From Paraburkholderia sp. Ac-20340 (lineage in GTDB: Bacteria > Pseudomonadota > Gammaproteobacteria > Burkholderiales > Burkholderiaceae): DNA of 64,000 nt. The notes below the pieces were generated by a model. It made no database searches. It was not told where the DNA came from and saw only the letters and a list, made by a program, of their open reading frames with translations. Below, piece by piece: positions 1-8,185 of this stretch. The stretch covers positions 62,001 through 126,000 of the forward strand of contig NZ_JAAGPR010000010.1 in assembly GCF_017104965.1 (NCBI RefSeq), in the 5' to 3' direction. Made by a program: the position numbers and the translations under genes. The number at the start of each line of letters is the position of its first letter. Within the stretch, counting starts at the first letter, position 1.

Positions 1-3000
1 GCTTTGGCGCTGCCATCGAAACGGCCTGCAAGGCGGGGCGACACGCGGCAGACCTGTTGCAACGCGTGAGTGCGCGGCGTATGGAAATCCGTATTCATCA
101 AGCGTCGGGCGATTATCGGCGTGCTGTCGATACGACGCTTGAGACGCTCGCCTTGCTGGCGGTCGACGTAGAAGATGAGTGTCGGGGCGATGGGTCTGTT
201 GCACAGAAACTCGCGGCGTTGCGCGCGCTTTGTCCGCCGCACGAAGTCGGCGCGCTGCTGACGCGAGGCTGCGTGGAAGGCCCGATGCACGACGCCGTGA
301 TCGGGCTGATTGTCGACGCGATACCCAGCGCCTATATCTGCAGGCAGGCGCTATTTCCGCTACTCGTAATCAAGGCCACGGAATTGTGCCTCGCGCGCGG
401 CAACTCGCGCCTGGCGGGTTATGTCTACGCTATTTATGCATTGCTGCTGGTGGGGCGCTCACGCGATTTCGATCTCGCGTTGAGATTCTCGGAGCTTGCG
501 CTTGCAGTGAACGAGCGGTATGGGGAATCGCGTCTGACTGGAACGCTGCTGCATCTTCACGGCGACCATATTCTGGTCTGGAAGCAGCCATTTCGCGCGG
601 CCATTCCCATCCTGCGCCAGGCCATGAGCCGATGCGTAGAGGCCGGCGATTTCATCTACGCCGGCTACATTGCATTCGAAAGTATCTGGCAAGCCTACGA
701 GCGCGGCGAGCACCTCGACGAAGTCATCCGGCTTTGCCGCGAGAGCTTGCGGCTCGCGGGCGAATTACGTAATCGGACGCTTTGCGCCACCATCGAAATC
801 GAATGGGAGTTTTTGCTGCAACTGCAAGGCGTCGCAGCGGCGGACGCGGGCATTACATCGACTCGCGAGCAGCGGCTTGCGCATTTGCGCGAGACGCAGT
901 TTGGCTGCGGTCTTGTCTTCGCGGCCATCATGGACATGAAGCTGGATTTCCTGCGCAACCGTTTTGCCGATACCGTTGCGCGCGCAAGGGAAATCGAACC
1001 GCAGCTAGGCGCCGTTATGGCCATGCCAATCGAGGCGACTTTCTATTTTCTGCGTGCGCTCGCGCTGATCCGGGTACTCGAAAACGAGCCCGACGATGCC
1101 GGTCGCAGCGATAACGAACGCGAACTCGGCGATGCCATCGAGCGGCTCAGGGCATGGGCACAGAGCGCACCGGAGAATTACGGCAGCCGGTGCTCGCTGG
1201 TGGCCGCCGAATATGCGCGGCTCACCGGCGACGCAATCCAGGCGGAGCAGGAGTACGAGCGCGCCATCGCACTTGCACGTGAAAACGGGCAAGCCCACTA
1301 CGAGGCCATGACGCGCGAATGTGCGGCGAGGTTTTATCGGCGGCGCGGTTTGACGTCGGTGGCCGAGGCGTGTTTGCGCGCGGCCCGCGATGCCTACGCG
1401 CAGTGGGGCGCGGGCGCAAAAGTGCGCAGCCTGGAGCAGGAATTTCATGCTCTGCGGGAAAGCGCGCATACAACGCGCCATGCCGCGAGTCAGTCTGCAC
1501 TGCTGGGTACGGTCGATGTGGCGGCGATGATGCAGTTGTCCCAGGCGGTGTCCAGTGAAATCGATCTCGGCAAGCTGGTGCAGGCGTTCATGGAAATTGC
1601 CGTGCGTCACAGCGGTGCGCAGCGCGCACTCCTCATGCTCTGGTCCGATGAACGCCTTCATATTGCCGCGGAAGCCGGCTTCGACGGTAACGTCATTACC
1701 GTCGAAGCACAGGAAATGGAGCTGAATGAGTCGATGGCGCCGCCTTCGGTGATCCGTCATGTCATGCGGGCTCATGAAACGGTTGTGATCGACGACGGCG
1801 CGGAGCCGAACGATTTTCGCGAGGACCGTTATCTGGTTGACGGTCGCTGCCGCTCGTTGCTCTGCATCCCTTTGCTGCGGCATGCAGGCCTCGTGGGCGT
1901 GCTGTATATGGAAAACAGCGTCACGCCTTTCGTGTTCGACAGCGCGCGGGTGAAACTGATGAGTATGCTGACCGCTCAGGCGGCCATATCGATCGAGAAT
2001 GCGCGGCTGTATTCCGCACTCAAACGGGAGAATGTCGAGCGCCGTCTTACCGAACAGCGTCTGCGGCGCAGCGAAGCCTTTCTGGAAGAAGGCCAGCGCA
2101 TCAGCAAGACCGGGACGTTTATCTGGAATACCGTGACGGGACGCCTGTTGTGGTCACGCGAGAATTACGAACTCTGGGGCGTGGCGTTTTCCTGCGAGCA
2201 GCCGACTATCGAAATGTGTCTCGCACGCGTGCATGTCGACGACCATGCGCGCTTCAAGGAAATTTTCGTCGAGGCCATCAACCAGGACGCTTTATATCGT
2301 TTCGAATTCTCGACCGTTCAGGACGATGGCAGTCTGCGCAGATTGCAGGTCATTTTCCGCCCGTGGTCGGGCGGCGAAAACGGCACGCGCGAATATATTG
2401 GTTCGACGACCGATATCACCGAGCGGCGCACTTTCGAAGACGCCTTGCGACGCAGCGAGATGTATCTTTCGGAAGCGCAGCGGCTCAGCAATATCGGCAG
2501 TCTGGGCTGGAATGCGGAGTCGCGCGAGATGACGTGCTCCGCGCAAACGTACCGTATTCTGGAGATGGACGAACCGCCGCGGCCTCACATGGATCTCATG
2601 CTGGAGCGCATTCATCCCGACGACGTCGATCAGGTGAGACGCGCGCTGCGCGATGCGGAAGAAGGCGCGTCCATTATCGAAGTCGAATATCGCGTGCAGG
2701 TCGCGACCGGCGCGCTCAAATATCTGCGGATGGTGGCGCGGCCGATTGCTTCGGCTTCGAAGGCGGTGGAGTACGTGGGCGCACTCGCCGATATGACGGA
2801 GATCCATCAGGCGCAGAACGCGCTATTGCGCGCGCAAGCGGAACTGACTCACGTCACGCGGGTATCGACGCTGGGCGAATTGACCGCGTCGCTCGCGCAC
2901 GACCTGAAACAACCGCTCATGGCGATCATCACGCACGGGGAGGCGGGGATGCGATGGCTCAATCGCGCGGTGCCGTCGATCGATGAGGCGCGCCACAATC

Positions 3001-3554
3001 TCGCGCGCATTGTGAGCGATGCGGATCGCGCGAGCGAAGTCATCAATCGCCTGCGTGCGCTTGTACGCAAGGAGCGCTCGAATCGTGCGCCCGTCGATCT
3101 GACGCAAACCGTTACCGAAGTGGCCACGCTCGTGCGGCAGGAGATGGAGAAGCACGATATCCGCCTGCGCGTGATGGGCGGCGAGCATCTGCCGAAAGTG
3201 GCCGCCGACAAGATCCAGATTCAGCAGGTGGTCATGAATCTGGTCGTCAACGGCATGCATTCGATCCTGCGATCGTCGCACGGGCCGCGCGTGCTGACGA
3301 TATCGGCACAGAGCGTAGAGGGACAAGCCGTGCGTGTCAGTGTGAGCGATTCGGGCACGGGTATCGCCGGCGGTATCGTCGAAAGACTGTTCGAGCCGTT
3401 CTTTACAACGAAACCGGATGGCATGGGGCTTGGGCTTTCGATCTGCCGCTCGATCGTCGAGGAACATCGCGGCACGATCTGGGCCTTCAACAACGAGGAT
3501 GCCGGCGCGACATTCTGTTTCGAGCTTGGTGCTGTGGGGTGTGATAAGGGCTGA
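1..3554 (+). CDS. Large multidomain sensor histidine kinase (TPR-GAF-PAS-PAS-HisKA-HATPase), 5' end outside window
   Basis: The frame is open to the left edge (first whole codon at base 3), so the N-terminus is missing; the TTG at 57 is only the first in-window start-like codon. About 470 residues of alpha-helical, TPR-like sequence come first. A GAF domain follows (about nt 1530-2020), then two PAS/PAC units (about 2070-2430 and 2450-2800), a HisKA dimerisation helix whose phospho-accepting His lies in SLAHDLKQPL (nt 2898-2900), and a HATPase_c domain with SDSGTGI and GMGLGL. Proteins of this layout in Burkholderia often begin with a Ser/Thr-kinase-like and an AAA/NTPase domain; that is family knowledge, not visible here. 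It probably autophosphorylates in response to a ligand sensed by GAF/PAS. No response regulator is adjacent. It ends 16 nt before the convergent AraC gene. Confidence 0.9.
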   Translation, partial: FGAAIETACKAGRHAADLLQRVSARRMEIRIHQASGDYRRAVDTTLETLALLAVDVEDECRGDGSVAQKLAALRALCPPHEVGALLTRGCVEGPMHDAVIGLIVDAIPSAYICRQALFPLLVIKATELCLARGNSRLAGYVYAIYALLLVGRSRDFDLALRFSELALAVNERYGESRLTGTLLHLHGDHILVWKQPFRAAIPILRQAMSRCVEAGDFIYAGYIAFESIWQAYERGEHLDEVIRLCRESLRLAGELRNRTLCATIEIEWEFLLQLQGVAAADAGITSTREQRLAHLRETQFGCGLVFAAIMDMKLDFLRNRFADTVARAREIEPQLGAVMAMPIEATFYFLRALALIRVLENEPDDAGRSDNERELGDAIERLRAWAQSAPENYGSRCSLVAAEYARLTGDAIQAEQEYERAIALARENGQAHYEAMTRECAARFYRRRGLTSVAEACLRAARDAYAQWGAGAKVRSLEQEFHALRESAHTTRHAASQSALLGTVDVAAMMQLSQAVSSEIDLGKLVQAFMEIAVRHSGAQRALLMLWSDERLHIAAEAGFDGNVITVEAQEMELNESMAPPSVIRHVMRAHETVVIDDGAEPNDFREDRYLVDGRCRSLLCIPLLRHAGLVGVLYMENSVTPFVFDSARVKLMSMLTAQAAISIENARLYSALKRENVERRLTEQRLRRSEAFLEEGQRISKTGTFIWNTVTGRLLWSRENYELWGVAFSCEQPTIEMCLARVHVDDHARFKEIFVEAINQDALYRFEFSTVQDDGSLRRLQVIFRPWSGGENGTREYIGSTTDITERRTFEDALRRSEMYLSEAQRLSNIGSLGWNAESREMTCSAQTYRILEMDEPPRPHMDLMLERIHPDDVDQVRRALRDAEEGASIIEVEYRVQVATGALKYLRMVARPIASASKAVEYVGALADMTEIHQAQNALLRAQAELTHVTRVSTLGELTASLAHDLKQPLMAIITHGEAGMRWLNRAVPSIDEARHNLARIVSDADRASEVINRLRALVRKERSNRAPVDLTQTVTEVATLVRQEMEKHDIRLRVMGGEHLPKVAADKIQIQQVVMNLVVNGMHSILRSSHGPRVLTISAQSVEGQAVRVSVSDSGTGIAGGIVERLFEPFFTTKPDGMGLGLSICRSIVEEHRGTIWAFNNEDAGATFCFELGAVGCDKG

Positions 3555-3570
3555 GTAATGCGGGCTGACG

Positions 3571-3969
3571 CTATTCGCAGGACGGGACCGCAGTCGCGAA
3601 TTTCATTCGCGACTGCCACGAGCGCGGCGATTCTCCGACAAATCGCTTGAATACACGGCTAAAGTGCGCCTGATCGCTGAAACCGTATTTGTGGGCGACA
3701 TCCGACGTTTTCAGGGGCTGATTGATCAGGTCGCTTTGTGCCGCTGCAATGCGTTGTCTTAGCCGCCATTGATGCGGCGTATGGCCCACCTTTTCCCGAA
3801 AGGCTCCGAAGAAATGCGCCTTGGACATGCGCACGCAAGCGGCGACATCCGCTATCGCCAATGCGTCGCTTAAATCGGCGCCGAGAAGATGCAGCGCGAC
3901 GGAGACCCAGCAGTCAGAGGCGGGCGGGCGAGTTGGCGCGCCGACGGTGGTGGAGTATGCGGATTTCAC
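3571..3969 (-). CDS. Short AraC-family DNA-binding protein (HTH domain only)
   Basis: This 132-residue protein consists almost wholly of the double helix-turn-helix of AraC/XylS regulators. The first HTH is around residues 35-60, and the second shows the family signature GFSDQAHFSRVFKRFVGESP near residues 97-116. Typical AraC proteins are about 300 residues with an N-terminal effector domain, which is absent here. The start is a GTG at 3969; no in-frame upstream ATG gives an obvious sensor domain. It is convergent with the kinase gene and followed on its own strand by the chemoreceptor. It could be a stand-alone regulator of the MarA/SoxS kind or a truncated remnant. The target is unknown. 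Confidence 0.8.
   Translation of the reverse strand: MKSAYSTTVGAPTRPPASDCWVSVALHLLGADLSDALAIADVAACVRMSKAHFFGAFREKVGHTPHQWRLRQRIAAAQSDLINQPLKTSDVAHKYGFSDQAHFSRVFKRFVGESPRSWQSRMKFATAVPSCE
3590..3616. terminator. Perfect hairpin at the convergent kinase/araC ends
   Basis: An 11-bp perfect inverted repeat (GCAGTCGCGAA / TTCGCGACTGC) with a 5-nt loop lies inside the last codons of the short AraC gene and just after the kinase stop. It could terminate kinase transcription. There is no long T-run, so the assignment is tentative. Confidence 0.4.
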
Positions 3970-4109
3970 GGGTGCGCTTGTTGTTCTGTTTCATAAGCCG
4001 TTGACCGTCAAACTCTGCCCGACCTGCTGCCATGCGTAAAGCGTCCGCCGATCAAAACATACTTGCCCGGAAATCAAGAACGCCCGCCTGAAAAGGACTC
4101 CGCTCAGGC

Positions 4110-5654
4110 TTATGCCGTACGAAATGCCGCCACGGAAGCCATCAAATCGTGCGCCTGGCCACGCAGACAATGCGCGGCCGCGGATGCCTCTTCGACTAGC
4201 GCAGCATTTTGCTGGGTGTTCTCGTCCATCTGTGTGACGGCCTGATTGACCTGATCGATGCCGCGGCTCTGTTCCTGCGACGCGGCCGCAATCTCGCCCA
4301 TCAATTCCGCGACTCGCGCGATCGCGCCGCGTACCCGCTGCATCGCGTCGCCGGCGAGCACGACGGCATCGTTGCCTTCGCGCACGCTCGACGCGGAACT
4401 GCCGATCATGGCACGCACATCCTTGGCCGCCGCCGACGAACGTTGCGCCAGAGCGCGGACCTCCGAAGCGACGACGGAAAACCCGCGTCCCTGTTCGCCC
4501 GCGCGCGCGGCTTCGACCGCCGCGTTCAGCGCGAGGATATTGGTCTGGAACGCGATGCTCTCGATCATGCCGATAATCTCGCCGATGCGCGCGGCGCTGC
4601 GATCGATGTCGCTCATTGAATTCACCACGCGCGTGACGATCTCGCTGCATTCGAGCGCGACTTCGTGCGCGCGCGCAGCAAAGCCGCTGGCGGTCTCGGC
4701 GTTGGTCGAATTCTGCTGCACGGTCGAGGTGAGTTGCTCCATGCTGGCGGCCGTCTGTTCGAGCGCTGCTGCCTGAGCTTCGGTGCGGGCGGAAAGATCG
4801 GCATTGCCCGCGGCGATTTCATCGGTCGCGCCCACAATGGAGTCGGCGGAACGCTTGACGGCGTCGATGGCCGCCGAGAGACGCTCCTGCATGGTCCGCA
4901 CCGATGCCACCAGGCTGCGCGTGTCGCCGTCGCGCGGCGTGACCGGGACGGTCAGATCGCCCTGGGCGATGCGCTCGCACAGACGCGCCACAGATTGCGG
5001 ATCGCCGCCGAGCGCGCCGAGTACGCGGCGAATGATGCTGCCCATGACGAACGTGAGCGCGAGACCCACGGCGCAGACCACGGCGAGTTCGCGCACGAGC
5101 CGGGCATAAAACGCGCTGTCGATGTCGTCCACGTAGGCGCCGGTGTAGACGTGCCAATCCCAGTCCTTGAGATAATCGCCATAGGCGATTTTCGGTTCGG
5201 CGCGTGTTTGACCTGGCTTCGGAAAGCGATAGGTCGTGATGTGGGTTCCGTCGATGCCATGCCGGACAATTTCGGCGGTGAAGTGCTTGCCGGTTTCGTC
5301 GATGAGATCGTTGATGCGGTTTTCGAGTTCGGGGCGCACGGGATTGAGCAATTGCAGCATCGACGAATCGACTACCAGCAGATAGCCATTCGCGCCGTAT
5401 CGCACGACGCGCAATTGCGCGAGCGCCCGCCGCTTCGCTTCTGGCGTGGAAAGCGTGCCCGCCTGGGCGGCAGCGCGATAAGCATTGACAATGCTCAGTG
5501 CCGATTGCACCTGTTCACGGAGCGCGGCCTCGCGGTCGCGCATCATGAGTTCGCGCGTCTGGATGGCGTTCGTGACGGAAAGCGCGATCAGGCTCAACCA
5601 CACGAAAAAGACCGTGCTCCACAAGGTCGTCTTAAAGCTGATTCTCTGCATCAC
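4110..5654 (-). CDS. Methyl-accepting chemotaxis protein with periplasmic Cache domain
   Basis: 514 residues with standard chemoreceptor architecture. TM1 is at about 10-30, a single-Cache periplasmic sensor at about 35-185 (containing [10 protein letters not shown] and [14 protein letters not shown]), TM2 at about 190-208, HAMP at about 210-262, and a long cytoplasmic signalling coiled coil. The highly conserved hairpin tip is present ([20 protein letters not shown] and downstream [17 protein letters not shown]). It should sit in the inner membrane and control CheA through CheW. sCache_2 sensors often bind small organic acids, but the ligand cannot be read here. The start may be either of two consecutive ATGs. 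The gene stands alone and has no che genes nearby. Confidence 0.95.
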   Translation of the reverse strand: MMQRISFKTTLWSTVFFVWLSLIALSVTNAIQTRELMMRDREAALREQVQSALSIVNAYRAAAQAGTLSTPEAKRRALAQLRVVRYGANGYLLVVDSSMLQLLNPVRPELENRINDLIDETGKHFTAEIVRHGIDGTHITTYRFPKPGQTRAEPKIAYGDYLKDWDWHVYTGAYVDDIDSAFYARLVRELAVVCAVGLALTFVMGSIIRRVLGALGGDPQSVARLCERIAQGDLTVPVTPRDGDTRSLVASVRTMQERLSAAIDAVKRSADSIVGATDEIAAGNADLSARTEAQAAALEQTAASMEQLTSTVQQNSTNAETASGFAARAHEVALECSEIVTRVVNSMSDIDRSAARIGEIIGMIESIAFQTNILALNAAVEAARAGEQGRGFSVVASEVRALAQRSSAAAKDVRAMIGSSASSVREGNDAVVLAGDAMQRVRGAIARVAELMGEIAAASQEQSRGIDQVNQAVTQMDENTQQNAALVEEASAAAHCLRGQAHDLMASVAAFRTA

Positions 5655-5735
5655 GTTGCTGTCTCCGAACTGTTATTTGCTGATCGCGATCGCCATGGAC
5701 CGCGGCGCGCGTCAGCGTTTTATCGTCCGGAATCA

Positions 5736-5763
5736 CGCGGGCTGAAGGGTGCCTCAGCCCGCG
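5736..5763 (-). terminator. Hairpin downstream of the ten-gene catabolic operon
   Basis: A 10-bp perfect stem (CGCGGGCTGA / TCAGCCCGCG) with an 8-nt loop lies about 100 nt after the stop of the last operon gene (SDR ending at 5860) and before the chemoreceptor start. No U-tract follows on the minus strand, so it may act as a weak terminator or an RNA 3'-end stabiliser. Confidence 0.45.
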
Positions 5764-5859
5764 ATAAGCGATTCGCAAGTCACTGCCAGGGAATCAGATG
5801 GCGCACGGGTTCAGGGCTCCTGACTTGCCCCTTTTCCCTTGGGTTTAAACGCCCGGCAG

Positions 5860-6612
5860 CTACAGATAAGCAATGGCCGAGCCGCCGTCGACGCGGACGC
5901 ATTCACCGTTGACGAACGAGCCTTCGTCACTGGCCAGAAAGCAGGTCGCATTGGCGATGTCTTCAGGCTGGCCCAGACGCGGCATCGGGGTCTTTGCCTG
6001 GCGCAGCTTGCGCGTTTCTTCGCTGACGTTTTTGGCCACGCCTTCGGTCTCCGTGTAGCCCGGAGCAACCGAATTCACACGAATGCCGCGCGGGCCCAAT
6101 TCCGCAGCGGCCGCGCGCATCAGCCCGAGCACACCGGCTTTCACGCCGCAATAGATAAGCGCCTTGGGCAAGCCAATCAAACCCGACGATGAAGCGATGT
6201 TCACGACCGAGCCGCCTTCTTTCATGTAATGGGCCGCAGCCTGAATGCCCCACACCACCGAATTGAAACCTGTGCCCGTCATCATCGAAACGTCTTTCTC
6301 GGTGATCTCGAGAACGGGCGCATAACGAACCCACATCGCATTGCTCACGATGACGTCGATGCGACCGGCAGCGTCGACCAGACCGCCCGCCGCGTTGAAA
6401 ATCGTTTCGCGTTCGGCCACATTACCGCCGAAAGCGTAGGCGGTGCCGCCCTGAGACTTGATTTCATCGGCGGCGGATTGGGCCTTGTCGAGGTCACGAT
6501 CCAGAATGCCAACGATAGCGCCCTCACGAACGAATTTATTGACGATGGCGCGACCAATGCCTTGAGCGCCGCCCGTCACAAGCGCGATTTTTCCTTCCAG
6601 CTTTTGGGTCAT
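5860..6612 (-). CDS. SDR-family NAD(P)-dependent oxidoreductase
   Basis: 250 residues, the classical short-chain dehydrogenase length. It has the cofactor motif TGGAQGIG near residue 12, NIASSSG with the catalytic Ser, the YCGVK form of YxxxK, and the C-terminal VNGECVRVDGG. The start at 6612 is chosen because a GGAA ribosome site sits correctly upstream and the Rossmann fold begins at once; the open frame extends 34 codons further without SDR homology. It is the last gene of the minus-strand operon. Its closest relative in the window is the SDR at 24225-24983, which shares the unusual AWVRY segment. It would oxidise or reduce a hydroxyl or keto group of the pathway intermediate; the substrate is unknown. 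Confidence 0.9.
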   Translation of the reverse strand: MTQKLEGKIALVTGGAQGIGRAIVNKFVREGAIVGILDRDLDKAQSAADEIKSQGGTAYAFGGNVAERETIFNAAGGLVDAAGRIDVIVSNAMWVRYAPVLEITEKDVSMMTGTGFNSVVWGIQAAAHYMKEGGSVVNIASSSGLIGLPKALIYCGVKAGVLGLMRAAAAELGPRGIRVNSVAPGYTETEGVAKNVSEETRKLRQAKTPMPRLGQPEDIANATCFLASDEGSFVNGECVRVDGGSAIAYL

Positions 6613-6640
6613 TTCTATTCCTGAATATTGTTTAATGGAT

Positions 6641-7522
6641 TCACTGGTCTTTAAACCGGCATTCCGGCAGGCCGCGCACGCCACTGCCCGTGACCGCGAC
6701 GACTGCGCCCGCATTCGGGTTGTCGCTCTTGAGAGCGTTTCCGCTATTGCTGATGCTGGTCACAAAGATCGTGTCGAGTTGCGCGCCACCAATTGCCGGG
6801 CAGGTCGGATAGACCGTCGGCAAGTCGATCAGAAGATCGAGTTGGCCGTCAGGCGCGAAGCGGGCCAGCTGGCCCGAGATCACCATTGCCGTCCAGAGAT
6901 TGCCGTTTGCATCGATGGTGGCACCGTCGGGACCCGATTTCAGCGACGTTGTGTCGACGAACAGTGTGCGTTCGCTCATCGTCGCGGAGGCCGAGTCATA
7001 GCGATAGCGGCGCAACTGGTGGCTGAGGCTGTCTGAAAAGTAGAGGTGCTCGCCATTGGGACTAAAGCAGGTGGAATTGGTGACGCAAATCCCCGTTTCC
7101 AGAACCTTCAGATTGCCGTGGCGGTCGAGTTGATACAGTTCGCCCACCGGCTCCCGGCGTCCGAGCGCCATCGAGCCAACCACAAAGCGGCCTTCACGAT
7201 CGACGCGACCGTCGTTGAGCCGCATACCTTCTGCGGGATGCACGACATCGACAAAGTGCGTGATGTCGCCGGTTTCGGGATCGAGAAAGCAAAAGCTGTG
7301 AGCGAGTGCGACGAGAATGCGGCCGCTTTCGCATAAGGCGATGGAGCCGATCTGTGCGGGGAGTTTCCATTCGCGCACGGATTCGGTTTTCGGATCACGC
7401 GCTTTTACCTGGCATGCGTGGGAATCGATCCAATAGAGGATTTGCCTGCGATCATCCCATAGCGGGCACTCGCCCAGTGCATCGCGGGATGTTCCGATAA
7501 CGTCGATAGAGTGATTGGTCAT
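6641..7522 (-). CDS. SMP-30/gluconolactonase/LRE family lactonase
   Basis: 293 residues forming a predicted six-bladed beta-propeller of the SMP-30 (regucalcin/gluconolactonase) family. Visible family features are LGECPLWDD with the metal-binding Glu near residue 18, the CVTNSTCFSPNG blade with YFSDS, and SGPDGATIDANGNLW carrying the metal-binding Asp region. These enzymes hydrolyse sugar or other lactones using a divalent metal. The gene overlaps the upstream NTF2-like gene by 4 nt (ATGA), showing translational coupling. With a luciferase-type monooxygenase encoded nearby, the natural guess is hydrolysis of a lactone made by Baeyer-Villiger oxidation; this is inference. Confidence 0.88.
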   Translation of the reverse strand: MTNHSIDVIGTSRDALGECPLWDDRRQILYWIDSHACQVKARDPKTESVREWKLPAQIGSIALCESGRILVALAHSFCFLDPETGDITHFVDVVHPAEGMRLNDGRVDREGRFVVGSMALGRREPVGELYQLDRHGNLKVLETGICVTNSTCFSPNGEHLYFSDSLSHQLRRYRYDSASATMSERTLFVDTTSLKSGPDGATIDANGNLWTAMVISGQLARFAPDGQLDLLIDLPTVYPTCPAIGGAQLDTIFVTSISNSGNALKSDNPNAGAVVAVTGSGVRGLPECRFKDQ

Positions 7523-8106
7523 TGTGCCTGCTTGCCGGTGCTTTCCACTTCCACTGCATTGAGCGCCAGAAGATCGGCGCGCGCTTCATAGAGCGTATCT
7601 GCCGGATAGCGCGACCCCAACGGACGTCGAGCTGTGCCAAACATTTCAGTTTCGGTCTTGGCTTCGATAGGCGTCGTGCGGCTCCAGTCGTAGACGACGG
7701 TGCGTGCCGCGACTTTCCATTCATCGCCGCGCTTTTCGAAACGATCGATATAGCGCCCATAGAGCACGACTTCCGTGGGTTTATCGGCGGTCTTTCGATC
7801 TTCCTGAACGGCGTGAAAATAGCTTTCGGCCAATGCGCGGTCGCCGTGCAATTCGATCATGATGTTGCCGATCATATGGACCATACGACCGGCGGTTTTC
7901 AGCGATTCCATTGCCCAATCGCAGAATCCCGATGCTGTGCCTTGATAAGGACCATGACGGTCCGTTGCATCGTTCCAATAGGTTGCGCGCAGGGCAATTT
8001 CGTCGCCTCGATCCACGCCACGACAATAGCGATAGAGGCATTCGCGAATCGCTTCGCGGTCAAGCAGCGCTTGCACGGCTCGATTCGGGAGTTCAGATTG
8101 GCTCAT
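7519..8106 (-). CDS. NTF2-like (SnoaL_4-type) protein
   Basis: 195 residues with an NTF2/SnoaL cone-shaped fold of the kind found in the small subunits of aromatic dioxygenases and in polyketide cyclases. Family features include ALLDREAIRECLYRYCRGVDRGD at the N-terminus (residues about 12-34) and WKVAARTVVYDW near residue 135. Such proteins act as cyclases, dehydratases or isomerases without a cofactor. No Rieske alpha subunit is next to it, so a dioxygenase beta-subunit role is unlikely. It is translationally coupled to the lactonase gene. The exact reaction is unknown. Confidence 0.8.
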   Translation of the reverse strand: MSQSELPNRAVQALLDREAIRECLYRYCRGVDRGDEIALRATYWNDATDRHGPYQGTASGFCDWAMESLKTAGRMVHMIGNIMIELHGDRALAESYFHAVQEDRKTADKPTEVVLYGRYIDRFEKRGDEWKVAARTVVYDWSRTTPIEAKTETEMFGTARRPLGSRYPADTLYEARADLLALNAVEVESTGKQAQ

Positions 8107-8185
8107 GTGATTCCTGGCGTGGGAGGAGAATGGCCGCTTTTTCGTGCGGCCACGTGCGCAGCTTTAAGGAGAAGTTAAAAGCAGA

